This document shows, piece after piece, positions 9,841-21,599 of a stretch of 64,000 nucleotides of DNA; within the stretch, counting starts at the first letter, position 1, and the number at the start of each line of letters is the position of its first letter. Where the stretch lies: NCBI RefSeq assembly GCF_047511655.1, contig NC_133390.1:166134583-166198582 (forward strand). The letters run 5' to 3'. This DNA comes from Castor canadensis (Eukaryota; Chordata; Mammalia; Rodentia; Castoridae). The notes beneath the pieces are model-generated. The model was given only the letters and a program-made list of their open reading frames with translations, was not told where the DNA came from and did no database searches. Both the position numbers and the translations under genes were made by a program.

Positions 9841-10935
9841 TGTGAGGGAAGGACGTATAAGACTCTTTCATCAGGCATGCATATGCCAACAGAGCCTGGA
9901 CCATGATGGGGAAAACCTGCCCATGACAAATAGGAAACACATCAGGCAGCAGGGCATGCGACTGACATGCCCATTACAAACCATCTTTATCACCTTACTG
10001 CACAAGTACTCAGGAGGAAAAAGCATGAGTTTTTTGGCTTATGCCCATCAGAATTACAAAACCATCCGCTGCGAACTGCTTCAGACCTTTCGCTAAATTG
10101 GAAGGTCTGAGAACATGTTGAAATCGTAAGGCTTTGCCAGCTTGATAATCAGTTCTGTATTCAATGCCTTAAATAGAGATTTGTTGATAAACCAACCTAC
10201 AGGGTTTTTTTAAATGTAGATTGTGTTGGGGAGGTAAAATTAAGGAAGGTTTAAAAAAAAAAATCTGTTTCCATTGGATCAAATTACCTTTGTCATTTGC
10301 CTCTAGGATTCCCAGGGATTCTGGGGATTTTTAATGCTAAATTTATTCCTTTATTAGATAGTCACTGAAATCGACCTCTTTCCCATAGAGGGATGATTAT
10401 GGATTCATTCCTCTTACAATGCCGGTGGCTAACAGAATGATTCTGCCAGTTGCTTCAAGGAAATGTTGTGGGGGTTTTTTTCTTTTAAATGAAGGCTGAG
10501 ATGATTATAAGACTGATTTGGACAAGTTTTCCTAAATTAAAAAAATAATAAAAATGGGGAAACAGTTTCTCATAGATGAAGGGCTCTACTTATATAGATA
10601 GGGCATTAAAGTTTAAAAAAAAAAAACTAATGATCGAAGGTGGGGTGTCTCTCCCCAATCCCAACTTCCTGCGCTCCAGACCTCCCAGGGTATCTCTGAG
10701 CCTGAGTAGAAAGCAGATGCCACCCATACTCCCCAGATCCTCCCTGAGTGCAGAGTTTGAACTCAACCCAACAAAACAAAGGATTGCCTTTTGGACTCTT
10801 AAAAAAAAAAATCACTTTGCTCCACCCAAGAATCTGAACTCATGACCTCATAGGCACCCCAGTTAGAAAAGTGGGAAAGGAAGGACTCCCCCAACTGGAG
10901 AGGGTGGAGACAGGACCGGAAGCTCCCTTCCTGTA
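9841..10935. other. Intergenic, no recognised feature
   Basis: Two A-runs at about 10251 and 10612, and no supportable gene. Short frames at 9842 and 10576 show no domain. Confidence 0.3.
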
Positions 10936-11060
10936 AATCTTTGAGAGCCAGGTGGCCCAGGTTCAGACCCTGGCTCTGCCACTTATTAGCTGTATGACTT
11001 TGCACAAGTCATTTAACCTCTCTGTGCTGTTTTTCCCATCTTCCAAGTGAAAGTAAGAAT
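10936..11060 (+). repeat. MIR element, well preserved core
   Basis: TGGCTCTGCCACTTATTAGC, then TGTATGACTTTGCACAAGTC, then ATTTAACCTCTCTGTGCTG is the textbook MIR core. Confidence 0.85.
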
Positions 11061-11993
11061 GAAGATTCAAGTGACTTAATATTTGTAAAATATTTGATGA
11101 AAGCCGGGGCTCTGTCATGCATCTGACAGATGCATGGTCCCTTCACCTCCAAGGACCCGATGCCCCCAGTGAGCTCCCTGCTTACTTTCTAACTTTGCCC
11201 ACTCCTGCCTCTTGTCCCCCTAGAAAAGTCTGTAGAGATTTGACATTGCTCAACAACTCTCTGACTTTTCTGAGTCCAACCTCTCACCTTCTCCATGGTG
11301 ACTATTTCAGACTTGCCTCTCCCACCAAATCTCTGGCCTGCACTCTTAGCTACCTCTCCTTCCTCATCAAACTGAGCCCCCAAACCTCCTTCCACACCTC
11401 TCACTCAGTCCTATTCTTGGCCACAGTCCCTCACTCTCACCTCCTTCCTGCCAGAATAGAGAAGGCCCCATCACTCTGCTGACAGGCTGGCTGCCATCCC
11501 TGGTGGGGCCTGCCAGTATTGTTGTGTAACTTGCACACTGTGCAAGGACACCTAGTCCATGTGCCAGCAGGAACAGAAATCCATCCTGGCTTGCTTTTTG
11601 GGTTCTGCACACTTGCTTGTGATGCCCAGACATGAACTTTCTCTACTTCACCTACCCGGACCAGCCTACTTTTCAAATCTAAACCAACATGTCTTATAGG
11701 TGAGCAAAGACCCTGGTGCCCTGAGTTTAAAACCTCAGATACACATGTTCTTCCTGAGGCCTCAGGTGACTCTTTCTTTATGTGCCTCTCTACAAGCTTT
11801 GTTTTCAGTTCCAGAGCTCACAGCCAAGGATGACACGGAAGAGACCTAATCAATGCTTGGAAAGGCAGCAAAGAAATCACCATGTGCTCCCTTTGTGCCG
11901 GCCTTGCCAGGCAAGCACCCCAGTACCTGGGGTCCCCGTTATCTCATTTTGCAAAATTTGCATATATTTGCATATCATTTAAATGTAACTATC
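11061..11993. other. Intergenic; overlapping pyrimidine-rich frames
   Basis: C/T-rich stretch with long overlapping frames on both strands (121 codons at 11117 plus; 88 and 79 codons minus). The overlap and the low-complexity Ser/Thr/Leu/Pro composition argue for chance. No conserved domain seen. Confidence 0.4.
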
Positions 11994-12080
11994 CCTAGGG
12001 CTGGGACTCAGCTCAGTGACAGAGCATTAGCAGGGCATGAGTAAGGGCCTGGGGTCGATTCCTAGCAATGCAAAAAGAAA
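11994..12080 (+). repeat. ID-type SINE monomer
   Basis: GGGCTGGGACTCAGCTCAGT followed by GGTCGATTCCTAGCAATGC, with a short A-rich tail. This is the tRNA-derived ID family with A and B box remnants. Confidence 0.75.
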
Positions 12081-12320
12081 GTGGTGGCTTCTCTGAATTC
12101 AAATTAACTATAAGTGAAAAATATATACAGAATTTCAAAGACTTATCAAAAAAAATTCAAATAGCTCATTAGTAATCTTTTAAAATTTTATTAGCATAAA
12201 TTAATTGTACAAAGGGGTTTCATTCTATTTACAACATGTATATAATGTACTTTGATCAAATCCACCCCACCAATAATCTTTATATTACATTTATAACATT
12301 ATTATTACATTATATTATAT

Positions 12321-12955
12321 TTGTTTGTTAGGGTTACTATAATAAAGTACCACAAACTAACTGGGTGCTTAATACAAATTCTGGAGGCTGAAAGCAGGAT
12401 GTCAGTAGGGCCGTACTCCCTCTGCAAGCTGTGGGGGTGTGCCTTGCTCTGCCTGTTCCTAGCTTCCAAAGGTGGCCTCAATCATTGCTGTTCCTTAGCT
12501 TGCTTCATCACTCCAGTCCTTCTGACCGTTTGTCTTCACAAGATGCCCTCTCTCTCCCATCTGTGTCATCACATGGCATTCTTCTCTTTTGTAAGAACAC
12601 TGGTCATGCCGGGTGCCAATGGCTCACGCCTATAATCTTAGCTACTCAGGAGGCAAAAATCAGGAGGATCACAGTTTGAAGCCAGCCTGGAAAACAGTTC
12701 TCAAGACCCTATCTCAAAAAATACTCATCACAAAAAAGGGCTGGTGGAGTGGCTCAAGATGTAGGCTCTGAGTTCAAACCCCAGTACTGAAGAAAAAATA
12801 AAAAGAGCACTGGCCATATTGGATCAAGGACCCATCCTACTTCAGTATGACCTCATCTCAACTAATTAGATCTGCAACAACCCCATTTCCAGATAAGGCC
12901 ACATTCATGTGTGCAGAGTAGGGGGGCACACAATTCAACCACCATACACGGTTAA
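12321..12955 (-). mobile_element. Antisense MaLR (MLT1-type) LTR hosting a SINE
   Basis: The plus strand gives the reverse complement of MLT1: GTTAGGGTTACTATAATAAA, then AGTACCACAAACTAACTGGG, then ATTCTGGAGGCTGAAAGCAG, ending near GGGGGGCACACAATTCAACC. The frame at 12321-12635 is LTR text plus SINE, not a gene. Confidence 0.8.
12608..12802 (+). repeat. B1+ID dimeric SINE with target-site duplication
   Basis: It is flanked by 15-base direct repeats, AAGAACACTGGTCAT at 12593-12607 and AAGAGCACTGGCCAT at 12803-12817 (two mismatches). The short right half (GGCTCAAGATGTAGGCTCTG) marks the same subtype as the copies at 8217 and 8757. Confidence 0.9.
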
Positions 12956-13265
12956 ATGATACTACATCGAATATGTTCAGTTAAACTAAACAAAATGGTT
13001 AGTTGACTATGTGGCCCACACTTGAGGCTCAAGTTATATTTCTATCAGACGGCCTCTCTCTGGCTGTGTGTACTGTGACTTGACTTGCTATTTACTATTG
13101 ATTAGGTTACTTCACAATAGAAAGAGTAGATGTTAACTTCAGAAAACAGCGATCATTGAACTTCATCCCATAGAGTTACAGATGAAAAGGTTTTTTACTA
13201 TTGCTGGAATACTCAGCAATAGTAGTCCAACATTCTTTTTTTAGTAACTATAAATATTTCTCTCT

Positions 13266-13387
13266 TCTATTTTTTTTTTTTTTGAGGTAGAGTCTCTTAT
13301 CTCCAGGCTGGCTTTGAACTCTACCTCCTCCTGCTTCAGCCTCCTAAGTGCTGAGATTACAGGCATGTACCACCATGCCTGGCTTTG
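13266..13387 (-). repeat. Antisense B1-type SINE
   Basis: T-run, then GAGGTAGAGTCTCTTATCTC, CAGGCTGGCTTTGAACTC, and TTACAGGCATGTACCACCAT GCCTGGC: a 7SL monomer read backwards. Confidence 0.8.
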
Positions 13388-13394
13388 AATTAGC

Positions 13395-13685
13395 ATATAC
13401 TAATAATATGGAGTGATTTCATTATAATTCCATGTGTGTGTATACTGTATTGTAAACAAGTTCATCCACTCCATTACATCCCATCCTTCCTCCCCCCCAT
13501 TCCTCCCTCCTCCCCCCTTTTCCAGTGTTTGGTGAGTTTCATTATGCTAGCTTCATATGTATGGAGAGAGAGACAGAGAGAGAGTGAGAGAGAGTGCTTT
13601 GTTTCATCCTCTTCACCTCTCAATAGCCTCTCCTTTCCCCCTCCTCTCTCCACCTCCCTGTGCGCTTTTTGAACTCTGCTATTTT
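13395..13685 (-). mobile_element. Antisense LINE-1 3' UTR fragment with GA tract
   Basis: GTTCATCCACTCCATTACAT, pyrimidine-rich CCTCCCTCC runs, and GGTGAGTTTCATTATGCTAG parallel the antisense LINE-1 end at 57.9-58.7 kb. A short GAGA tract lies at 13565-13595. Confidence 0.55.
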
Positions 13686-14117
13686 GTTGGTTTTCTCACT
13701 TAACGGGTTAGTTCATCTTTGACCCATGCTCAGCCTGTGGGAGCTGAATTTCCAACATTAGGAAGCTGCACTTTGACAAGGTGTTTCTGAGGACAGTAGA
13801 TCCTGAATGGGCTCCCTGTCCTTCCCATCCCAGTTCCAGGCTATTGCCTTTCCTGAGCAAGAACTGGTTCCTGCAGGAATCACTGCTGCGGGTCGCCCTG
13901 CTTCTTAGACAATTAACCAGTGAAGGATGCTGAGGTGAACAGCGAAAATGGCTATTCCAGCGAAAAGCTGGGCTTTCAGGATCCATAGGCTCTGCATGAG
14001 TCTGCCGGGCCTTCCTGACCTTAGGGCGGGGAAGTTGCTGACAGGAGCTGAATTGTTCAGAGAGACAAGGGAGCAGAAAAGAGGATGCTCATAGTTTCCC
14101 AAGAGCCAAAACCCCTT

Positions 14118-14349
14118 TGTTTTTGTCTTGGTTTGTTTGGCAGTATTGGGGTTTGAACTCAGAGGGGCCTCACACTTGCTAGGCATCTTACTGTTGGAGC
14201 CACTCCACCAGCCCTTTTTTGTGATGGGTTTTTTTCAAGATAGAGTGTCATGGAACTATTTTCCTGGGGCTGGTTTCTAATCATGATCCTCCTGATCGCT
14301 GCCCCCTGAATAGCTAGGATGACAGGAATGAGCCACCAGTGCCCAGCTT
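14118..14349 (-). repeat. Antisense B1+ID dimeric SINE
   Basis: GGCAGTATTGGGGTTTGAAC then GGAGCCACTCCACCAGCCC (antisense ID half), then AAGATAGAGTGTCATGG and CAGGAATGAGCCACCAGTGC (antisense B1 half). Confidence 0.85.
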
Positions 14350-14539
14350 GCCAGAGACCATTTGTATCTGCCCATCTTTAAGGACACTTCCCAGCCAGAT
14401 GTTGAAGCCAAAGGAAAGTCCAAAGAACCCTGTAGCCTCCCTTGTGTCTAGTTACTTGCTTTCATCTCTGATTTTAGAAGTCACTTAGCTAAACAAGTAA
14501 TGGACCCCCTACTGGCTTTGCTGTAGATAACACCTCTAG

Positions 14540-14968
14540 TGTACGGACATCTTGGTAAGGAGTTGCTAAGTTGTTTTTCAGTTGTTTGGAGATACCCTTG
14601 TCTAGCTCAAACAGGTTGAAACCATCAACCCTTCACGTGGACCTGGACAAAAGTCTGATGGGCGACCTTCTGACTTCAGAGGGAGAAAGCTGTGTGCTAA
14701 CACCATCATTTCTGAACAGGGGCACATGAGGAGTCATGAAGCTTGATTGTGCATGAGCAGAACACAATGACTTCACTTTCCTTACCTGCAATCACTTCTC
14801 CTCACACCTCAGGCCCCAAAATACCTCTAAGCCCTATTCTTGGAGGCGTGGGTTTGAGACTTGGAGTCCCCACCTCCTCACGTTTGGCCACCTCGCCAAT
14901 AAATTCTTTCTTTTTTGCAACTCTCTTCACTTTAGTGATTGGCACACTGCACAGCGGACATTAACAAT
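14540..14968 (+). mobile_element. Endogenous retrovirus solo LTR
   Basis: The 3' part reads GAGACTTGGAGTCCCCACCT, GGCCACCTCGCCAATAAATT (poly(A) signal AATAAA) and a U5-like TTTTGCAACTCTCTTCACTT, ending near a CA dinucleotide. The 5' boundary is uncertain and no internal viral sequence is attached. Confidence 0.6.
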
Positions 14969-15549
14969 CTAACCCATAAAGAGCAGACATCTCAACAAAG
15001 GCTCCCAAAGGAGGATGAGGTAAAACAACCAGATCGCATGTTACTGAATGGAACTATAGATTGAACAGGCAAAGTAACACTTGAATTTTTAAAAAATTAG
15101 AGTAGGCTTTAGGAATATCCAAATACATCACAAAAAAGAACTTCTGAAGCTTAAAACAAGAACTTTAAGCTTAAAAAAAATAGGTAAATTAAAGGAGAAG
15201 ATGTCATTGTTGAGCCCTGAATCAGAAACCTGGAAGATCAAGTATAAGAAATATCTTAAAGCTTAGAGAAGAAAGACAATGAGATAAAAGTCATGAGGGA
15301 AAAGATAAAAGATTGAGAGGAAAGATCCAGGAATCCTAACATGCAAAGAACAGGCATTTCAGATGGAGACAAAATAAGAGTCGGAACAGAGGCAATAATT
15401 AAACACGTGCCAGGAGAAAAATCTCCCTCAACTGAGGAAAGGCTTGAATAGCTTGTTCAGTCTATGGAGAAAAAGGGACTGCCTGGTTAAAAAAAAATTC
15501 CACATGATTGGATGGAAGAAAGACACCATGGATATGCAAGAACTCAAAG

Positions 15550-16045
15550 GTGAGCCTGCAGATAAGAGACAGCATGTATAAACTACAAATGGTTTCTGCC
15601 TCACCTCTGCCCTCCAAATCTCCCACGAGAACCTCCCTTATGGCTCACTCCAGCAAGAAATTTATAGGTTAGGCAATTTGAGAAATGTAGTTCAGCCTGG
15701 CCAAGTTCACACATTTCAAAGTGTGAACCAACCAAGGGTAAAAGAGCTGAACAGCTATTTTTAGCCCCATTTTCACTGGGTGGCTTCTAGTCAAAGATTG
15801 AGCAAAGCAGCAACACAAAAGCCTAGCCAATTCTATGCAATGGAGGATCCTATTAATGGACAATTGTCACTCCAGATCTCCCCTGTCAGGCTGGCAGAGA
15901 TAGTATTAGGAACATATCAAAACATGATGGCTCCTCCTGCCCAATCCTGCTTCTTCCTGTTTCTTTGCACAGGCGTTATTTCACAACAAATCATTAGTGC
16001 TTCTAACCTTATGTCAGCATCCTCATCTTGGGTACTGTACCCATA
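15550..16045. mobile_element. LTR-like insert within the LINE-1 ghost
   Basis: GC content and phrases such as GTAGTTCAGCCTGGCCAAG differ from the A-rich LINE-1 text on both sides, suggesting an inserted LTR. I cannot name the family or its orientation. Confidence 0.3.
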
Positions 16046-16180
16046 AAATCATTTTAAAGCTCAAAGATTCAAAAGAAAATATGCTTCAAATAAATGAATA
16101 AATAGGAACTCTCAACAGATAAATAAAAACTACAGAAAAGAGCCAACTAGACATTCTAAACTTTAAAAAATATTTAAAAT

Positions 16181-16485
16181 TGCCAGGCTCAGTGGTTCAT
16201 GCCTGTAATCCCAGGTACTCAGGAGGCAGAAATTGGGAGGATCGTGGTTTGAAGACAAGCTATGCAAAAAGTTTGCAAGACCACATGTTAATCAATAAGC
16301 CAGGTGTGGTGGCATGTACCTGTGATTCTATCTATTCAGGAAGCCATAGGTAGGAAGATTGTGGTCTGAGGCTGACCCAACCAAAAATTCAAGACCCTAT
16401 CTGAAAAATAACTAAAAGCAAAAGGAAGGGAGAGGAAGGCTGGGGGAGTGGCTCAAGTGATAAAGCAGTATCACCAAAGAGACAC
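16181..16485 (+). repeat. Trimeric SINE (two B1-like units + ID-like unit)
   Basis: First unit: GCCAGGCTCAGTGGTTCATG. Second unit: GCCAGGTGTGGTGGCATGTA near 16302. ID-like unit: GGCTGGGGGAGTGGCTCAAG near 16439, truncated before TATCACCAAAG. Confidence 0.8.
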
Positions 16486-16877
16486 ACACACCTTAAAAAT
16501 TGATCTTTTTTTAAGTTCACTGGATAGGGTTAACAAGTGATTACAGATAAAAGAAGGATCAACAAACTAAAAGATAGACCAATAGAAATTATCCAATGTG
16601 AAGAAATAGGAAAAAAATTAAATAAAAAGAATTAACGAAACCTCAGTGACCTGTAGAATAATAGCAAAAAGTTTCACATTTGTATAGTGGGATTCCCAGA
16701 AAACAAGGAGAGAATGGGTTGAAGAAGCTTTGGGAAGAAATAATGGCCCCAAATTTCTTATTTTAGTAAAATTTAAAAATTTACAGCCCAAGAAACACAA
16801 ACTAGAAAAAAATACAAAGAGAATCACATACAAAACAGTATCCCCCACTGCTGAAAACCCAAAGATAAAGAAAATAC

Positions 16878-16958
16878 GAGTTGGATCATGGCTCCAGTGA
16901 TAGAGTCTTTGCCTAACATGCAGGAGGCTCTGGGTTTCCTTCTCAGTACCACTGAGAA
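16878..16958 (+). repeat. ID-like SINE monomer
   Basis: GAGTTGGATCATGGCTCCAG then TTTGCCTAACATGCAGGAGG and CTCAGTACCACTGAG: a diverged tRNA-type unit, with a purine tract grown from its tail. Confidence 0.65.
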
Positions 16959-17040
16959 AGAAAAAAAGGAAGGGAAGAAGGGAGAAGGGAGGGAAGGAGG
17001 GAGGAGGGATGGAGGGAGGGAGGGAGAAAGAAAGGAGATG
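16955..17040 (+). repeat. Polypurine (GGGA/AAGG) tract
   Basis: More than 80 bases almost wholly of A and G, directly after an ID tail. The long Lys/Glu/Gly-rich frame at 16888 and its minus-strand Pro/Ser shadow come from this tract. Confidence 0.9.
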
Positions 17041-17154
17041 ATAAGACGTATGGGAGCGATAAAAGAAGATTCCTCTACCAGAATTCTATATCCACTAAAG
17101 TACACCTCAAGGATGAATATATTACTGGGCAGCAATTGCTACCACTTAGTGGCT

Positions 17155-17600
17155 CTATCATTACCACACAGTGCCTGTGGATAAGACGTCAGAGTACCAC
17201 ATACTTGGGTCCTCTGCAAAGCTGCAATCAAAGTGACATCCAGAGCTTGGATCTCATCTGGAAACTAGACTGACTATGAATTCTCTTCCCAACCCACTCA
17301 GGTCATTGTCAGAACTCATATCTTTGAGGCTGTAAGAGGGAGGCCATCCCAGTGGGGCCTGAATTTCTTGTGGGCACCACTCACAGGTAGCAAACAAAAG
17401 AGACTCTAGAGTCACCTGGCAAGACAAGAGTCATTTATAAGACCCCAAAACATAATTACAAGAGTGGCATCCTAGCACTTTTGCCATGTTCTATTGGTTG
17501 GAAGCAAGTCACTGTTCCCTCCCACACTCAGGGAAGGAGATTATAGAAGATGTAAATATCAGATTGTGGCACCATTGTGGGGGGTCACTCAAGGTCTGCC
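17155..17600 (-). mobile_element. Ancient LTR, antisense, inside the LINE-1 ghost
   Basis: Phrases in order: GCAATCAAAGTGACATCCAG, ACTTTTGCCATGTTCTATTG, GGTTGGAAGCAAGTCACTG, then CCACACTCAGGGAAGGAG. This matches a common mammalian antisense LTR as I remember it; the family name is uncertain. Confidence 0.5.
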
Positions 17601-18344
17601 CATCACAATAATGATGAAATAATAACATTTTCAAGTGAAGGAAAATTAAGAAAATTCATTGCGAGCAGACTTGCACTACACACAACACTAGATGAAGTTC
17701 ACCAGGTAAAGAGAAATGGCACAAACAGAAGCTCATATCTTCAAAAAGAAATGGCAGTCACTGGAAATGTTAATGTACCTGACACTTCAAAGTAAAAGCT
17801 ACTGCACTGTGTTCTGGGTGGTGAATATATGCAGATGTAATGCCTATGGCAGCAGAACGTAAAAGTTGGGGGTAAATGAAGCTGTGTCCTCACAAGGCTC
17901 TGAAATGTCGTGTAAAGTGGTAAAACACTAAACTGAAGTAGAATGTAGACTCTAAGTCAAGAAGGACTATTGTAGTCATTAAGCAACCACAGAAAGAGGT
18001 TCAGCTTTAAAAACTAATAAATTACAATGAAATTCTAAAAATTACTTAACCCAAAAGAGGGCAGGAGGAAATAAATCCATTGATAGTGGACTGATAATAA
18101 AAATGGTAGACCTAGATCAAACATATCCACAATTATATTGCCTGTTAATAAATAATGCACTCCAAGTAACAGGCAGAGAATGTAGGAATAGATTCTTTAA
18201 AAAAAAAAACAAAAAACAAAACTATACTCTGACTACAAGAGCCATTTGGAAAAGGTACATTACACAGCATATGCTCAAGCCACAGGAAGGCTGGAATGAT
18301 TTTAAATAAAGTAGACTTGAAAACAAGAATTAAAAAGGAACATT

Positions 18345-18562
18345 TTGTCCCAGCTTGGTGGCACATGCCTACAATCTCAGCACTAAGGCAGAAGGATCAC
18401 AAGTTGGAGGCTAGCCTGGCCTATATAGTGAGATCCTATCTCAAAACAAACAAACAAAATCTCAGGCTGGCAGAATGGCTCAAGCAGTAGAGTGCCTGCC
18501 TAACAAGTGTGAGGACCTGAGTTCAAACCCCAGTACCAACAAAAGAAAAACTTTTTTAAATA
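18345..18562 (+). repeat. B1+ID dimeric SINE, full right half
   Basis: TTGGTGGCACATGCCTACAA, then GAGATCCTATCTCAAAAC, then GGCTGGCAGAATGGCTCAAG with intact TGCCTGCCTAACAAGTGTGA before GAGTTCAAACCCC. Confidence 0.85.
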
Positions 18563-18834
18563 AATAAATAAAAATCCAACTAATGTGGATATTAAAAAAG
18601 AAATAATCATTGGGACAATGAAAAAATCACAAGGAAATTTTTATAACTTTTAGAATAAAGAACACACAGCATATCAAAATTTGTGTGGTACAGCTGAAAC
18701 ACTGTTTAAAGAGAACTTCAAAATTTAAATGTTTGTATTAGAAAATAAAATAAGTGTAAAATAAACTACTTAAATTTCTACCACAAGAAGCTAGAAAAAG
18801 AGCAAGGCAAGTCTAAAGATGAAAAACAAGAATT

Positions 18835-19088
18835 ATTAAATAAGAGCAGAAAAAGAAGCCAGATACAGTAAAACAAGTATCAAATGTGCAGTGGGAGGAA
18901 AATGTCCTGAAAATAGATGAGGGGTTACTGGGGACTAGGAAGGGGTGCCATGGTGGGTGAGAGTGAAGAAAGGATGGGCGGACGTAATCATTCAGGTATG
19001 TGTATATCCATGGAAATATCTCAGTAATTCTGTTAACTTGTACCATTAATATGTGCTAATACTTGCAATAAAAAAAGAATGTGTTCAA
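18835..19088 (+). mobile_element. Probable separate LINE-1 3' end insertion
   Basis: AGATGAGGGGTTACTGGGGA then CACTTGCAATAAAAAAAG-like tail text interrupts collinear ORF2-like sequence. It resembles the 3' UTR at about 33850-33985. Assignment is tentative. Confidence 0.4.
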
Positions 19089-19261
19089 CAAAAAATAAAG
19101 TAAGAGCAGAAATCAGCAAAATAGAAAATGAATAATAAAGGAAAATTAATAAAGCCAAAAGTCGGTTCTTTGAGAAGATCACTGAAATTAATAAACCCCT
19201 ACTTCAACTGACTGAGAAGAGAAAGAACACAAATTATCAAAGTCAGAAATGAAAGAGCCTG

Positions 19262-19895
19262 CACTGATTTGGATATGTTTAATTGTGTACTCTCCACCCT
19301 CCAAGATTCAGGTGATTAGAAGCTTTGTCCACAAGGGGGCAGTACTGGGAAGGTGTGGAACCCTTAAGGGGGTGCCTAATGGGAGGTCCTTAGATCATTG
19401 GAGACCTAAGGTAATCTGGAGAAAGAGTTGTTGCCCTGTGCCGGTGGGTCACATCTGTAATCCTACCGACTCAGGAAGCAGAGATCAGAAGTCAGTTCAA
19501 AGCCAGCCTGGGAAAATAGTTCATAAGACCCCATCTCAAAAAAATCCATCACAAAAACGGTCTGATGGAGTGGCTCAAGTGGCAGAGTGTCTGCCTGCTG
19601 AGCAAGTGTAAGGCCCTGAGTTCAAACTGCAGTATGGAGAGAGAGAGAGTTGTTAAAAGAGCAAGAGCTTGGCTCAACCCCGTTCTCTCTGATTACTTAT
19701 AGAAATGAAACAGCTTGTTCTTGCCATTGTTACCCAACATGAAGTGATGCAGACAACCAGCAGCTCTCACTAAGTCTGCAATATGCCCTCTGGATCTTCA
19801 GCCTCCAAAATTGTGAGCTAAGTAAACCTCTTTTCTTCATAAGTTGCTTGTCTCCGGTATTTTGTCATAGTGATGAAAGACTGACTAACACACAG
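19262..19895 (+). mobile_element. MaLR-type LTR split by a SINE
   Basis: Left part: TTTGGATATGTTTAATTGTG, TGGGAAGGTGTGGAACCCTT, GGGAGGTCCTTAGATCATTG. Right part: CTCCAAAATTGTGAGCTAAG, TAAACCTCTTTTCTTC, GGTATTTTGTCATAGTGATG and GACTGACTAACACA. The internal SINE occupies 19438-19640. Confidence 0.8.
19438..19642 (+). repeat. B1+ID dimeric SINE, full right half
   Basis: GTGCCGGTGGGTCACATCTG, GTTCAAAGCCAGCCTGGG, then GGTCTGATGGAGTGGCTCAA with GTGTCTGCCTGCTGAGCAAG retained. Confidence 0.85.
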
Positions 19896-20069
19896 CCTTA
19901 CAAACTCTATAGCCATTAAAAGCATAAAACAGAAATAGTTTAAATAATTTTGTGCTAAAAATTATTTAGACAACCTAGATAAAATTGACATATTCCTTGA
20001 AAAATACAACTTGCCAAGTAGTTATAAAAGAGTAAAATTTAAATAGTGCTATATCTAATAAGAAATTGA

Positions 20070-20162
20070 AAGGCCTGGTGGAGTGGCTCATATGGTAGAG
20101 TACCTGCCTAGCAAGTGTGAAGCCCTGAGTTCAAATCCAACTACAGCCAAAAAAAAACAAGG
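20070..20162 (+). repeat. Right-half-only (ID-like) SINE
   Basis: GGCCTGGTGGAGTGGCTCAT, then AGAGTACCTGCCTAGCAAG and CCCTGAGTTCAAATCC with an A-rich tail; no left half. Confidence 0.8.
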
Positions 20163-20191
20163 AAAAAGAAATTGAATTCATAATTTAAAAC

Positions 20192-20228
<37 letters not shown>

Positions 20229-20246
20229 ACACACACACACACATAT
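20192..20246 (+). repeat. CT then CA microsatellite
   Basis: About 35 bases of CT units followed by nine CA units. Confidence 0.95.
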
Positions 20247-20744
20247 ACTCACAGACAAAAAAGTCTTCCCATCTTCCCACAAAGAAAACTATGCGTTTTC
20301 ACCAGTGATTTTTGTTCAGGAGTAATTAACACACAGGCTCACAAAATGGAAAGAAAACTTTTTATTTTTAGGAAAAGTATATATGCAGTTGTTTGTTTGT
20401 TTGTGCCTATTTTTTTAAATTGTTTATTCATATATGTATACATTGTTTGGGCCATTCCCCCCCCACCTGAAATTTTAACAATAAGATTCTAGATCAATAT
20501 TCTTCGTGAACATTGATGTAAAACATCGTTCACAGGACATCACCAAATAGAAATCAAAAATATATAAAAAGCAAAATGCATCATGGCCTAATTGGATATA
20601 TCCCAGGAATCTCAGGTTGGCATAACTGGCAAAAACCCAAACAATCTGATCAACCATATTAACATGCTTTAAAAATCATACACTCATTGAAATGGAAATA
20701 GAAAAATCATTAAAAAAAAAAACAGGTATTCATTTAAAAACAAA

Positions 20745-20822
20745 ACAAAAGCCAGGTTCAGTGACCCAGGCCTATAGTCCCAGCTACTCAGGAGGCTGAG
20801 GCAGGAGGACCACTTGAGCAAA
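20745..20822 (+). repeat. Truncated B1-type SINE
   Basis: GCCAGGTTCAGTGACCCAGG, AGTCCCAGCTACTCAGGAGG, then CACTTGAGCAAAAAG: 5' half of a 7SL unit only. Confidence 0.7.
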
Positions 20823-21176
20823 AAGAAAACAATGTCCAGCAAACCACAATTAAAAGAGAACTTCCTCAATATAATTAATAACATGCTCAAAAAGCCTGTG
20901 ATTAACGATATGCTTAGCTAAATGTGGAGTGTTCTCCATCTCAGATGGAGATAAGGCAAGGATATTCATTTTCCCTCTTCTATGCAACATCGTACCTGAG
21001 ATCCTAGCCAGGGGAGAAAGAAGTAGATGGCATACAGATTGGAAAAGAAGTGAAACTCACTTTTTTTTCACCTCCTCCTGCTGTGAAATTGTCTTTATTC
21101 ACAGGTGAAATGGTTGTATACACAGAAAATCCAAAGGAATCTATAAAACATGTAAAGAATTGTAAGCTGGTGAGCT

Positions 21177-21599
21177 CAAAGCCAAAACAAGCACAGCCAA
21201 GAAATAAGAGTAGAGAAAATGTATTACCTGCAGCGGGTAAGGAGAGCACAGGAGTTATTTCCAGAGCAAGGCCCTCCCTGAACAAAGAAAGTGGGGGACT
21301 TTTATTCAGGAAGCAGGTACATATTCACATTAGGAAGCAGTGAGGGGTGGGCACAGAACTGAGCATGCTCAGTTTAAGGTCATGGTTTAAGAAGGAAAGA
21401 TAACGACAGGTTTAAGGGCATGTGTAGCCCAAGGTCATAGGGCACATGTGTGAAAGCTTAAAACAGTGGACAGGAGCGTGTCTGGGCATGCTCAGCCTAC
21501 AACACAAAGCCCTAGCTGAAAATAAAGGAAAGAACACTTTGATGGTGAGTCAATATAGGCATTTGCCCCTAAAGGTGCCTACCTCACTTAGCGCTAACA
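21177..21599 (-). mobile_element. Antisense solo LTR with 5-base flanking duplication
   Basis: GAGCT occurs at 21172-21176 and again at 21600-21604. Read on the minus strand the 423-base element starts TGTTAG and carries GAATAAAAGTCCCCCACTTT (poly(A) signal) with a U5-like continuation. Two TGAGCATGCTCAG-like palindromes lie in U3. A 5-base duplication fits ERVL-type integration. It interrupts LINE-1 sequence. Confidence 0.75.

Noticed and set aside
16824-17184. Lys/Glu/Gly-rich plus frame and Pro/Ser-rich minus frame
   Set aside because: Produced by the polypurine tract at 16955-17040 next to an ID tail.
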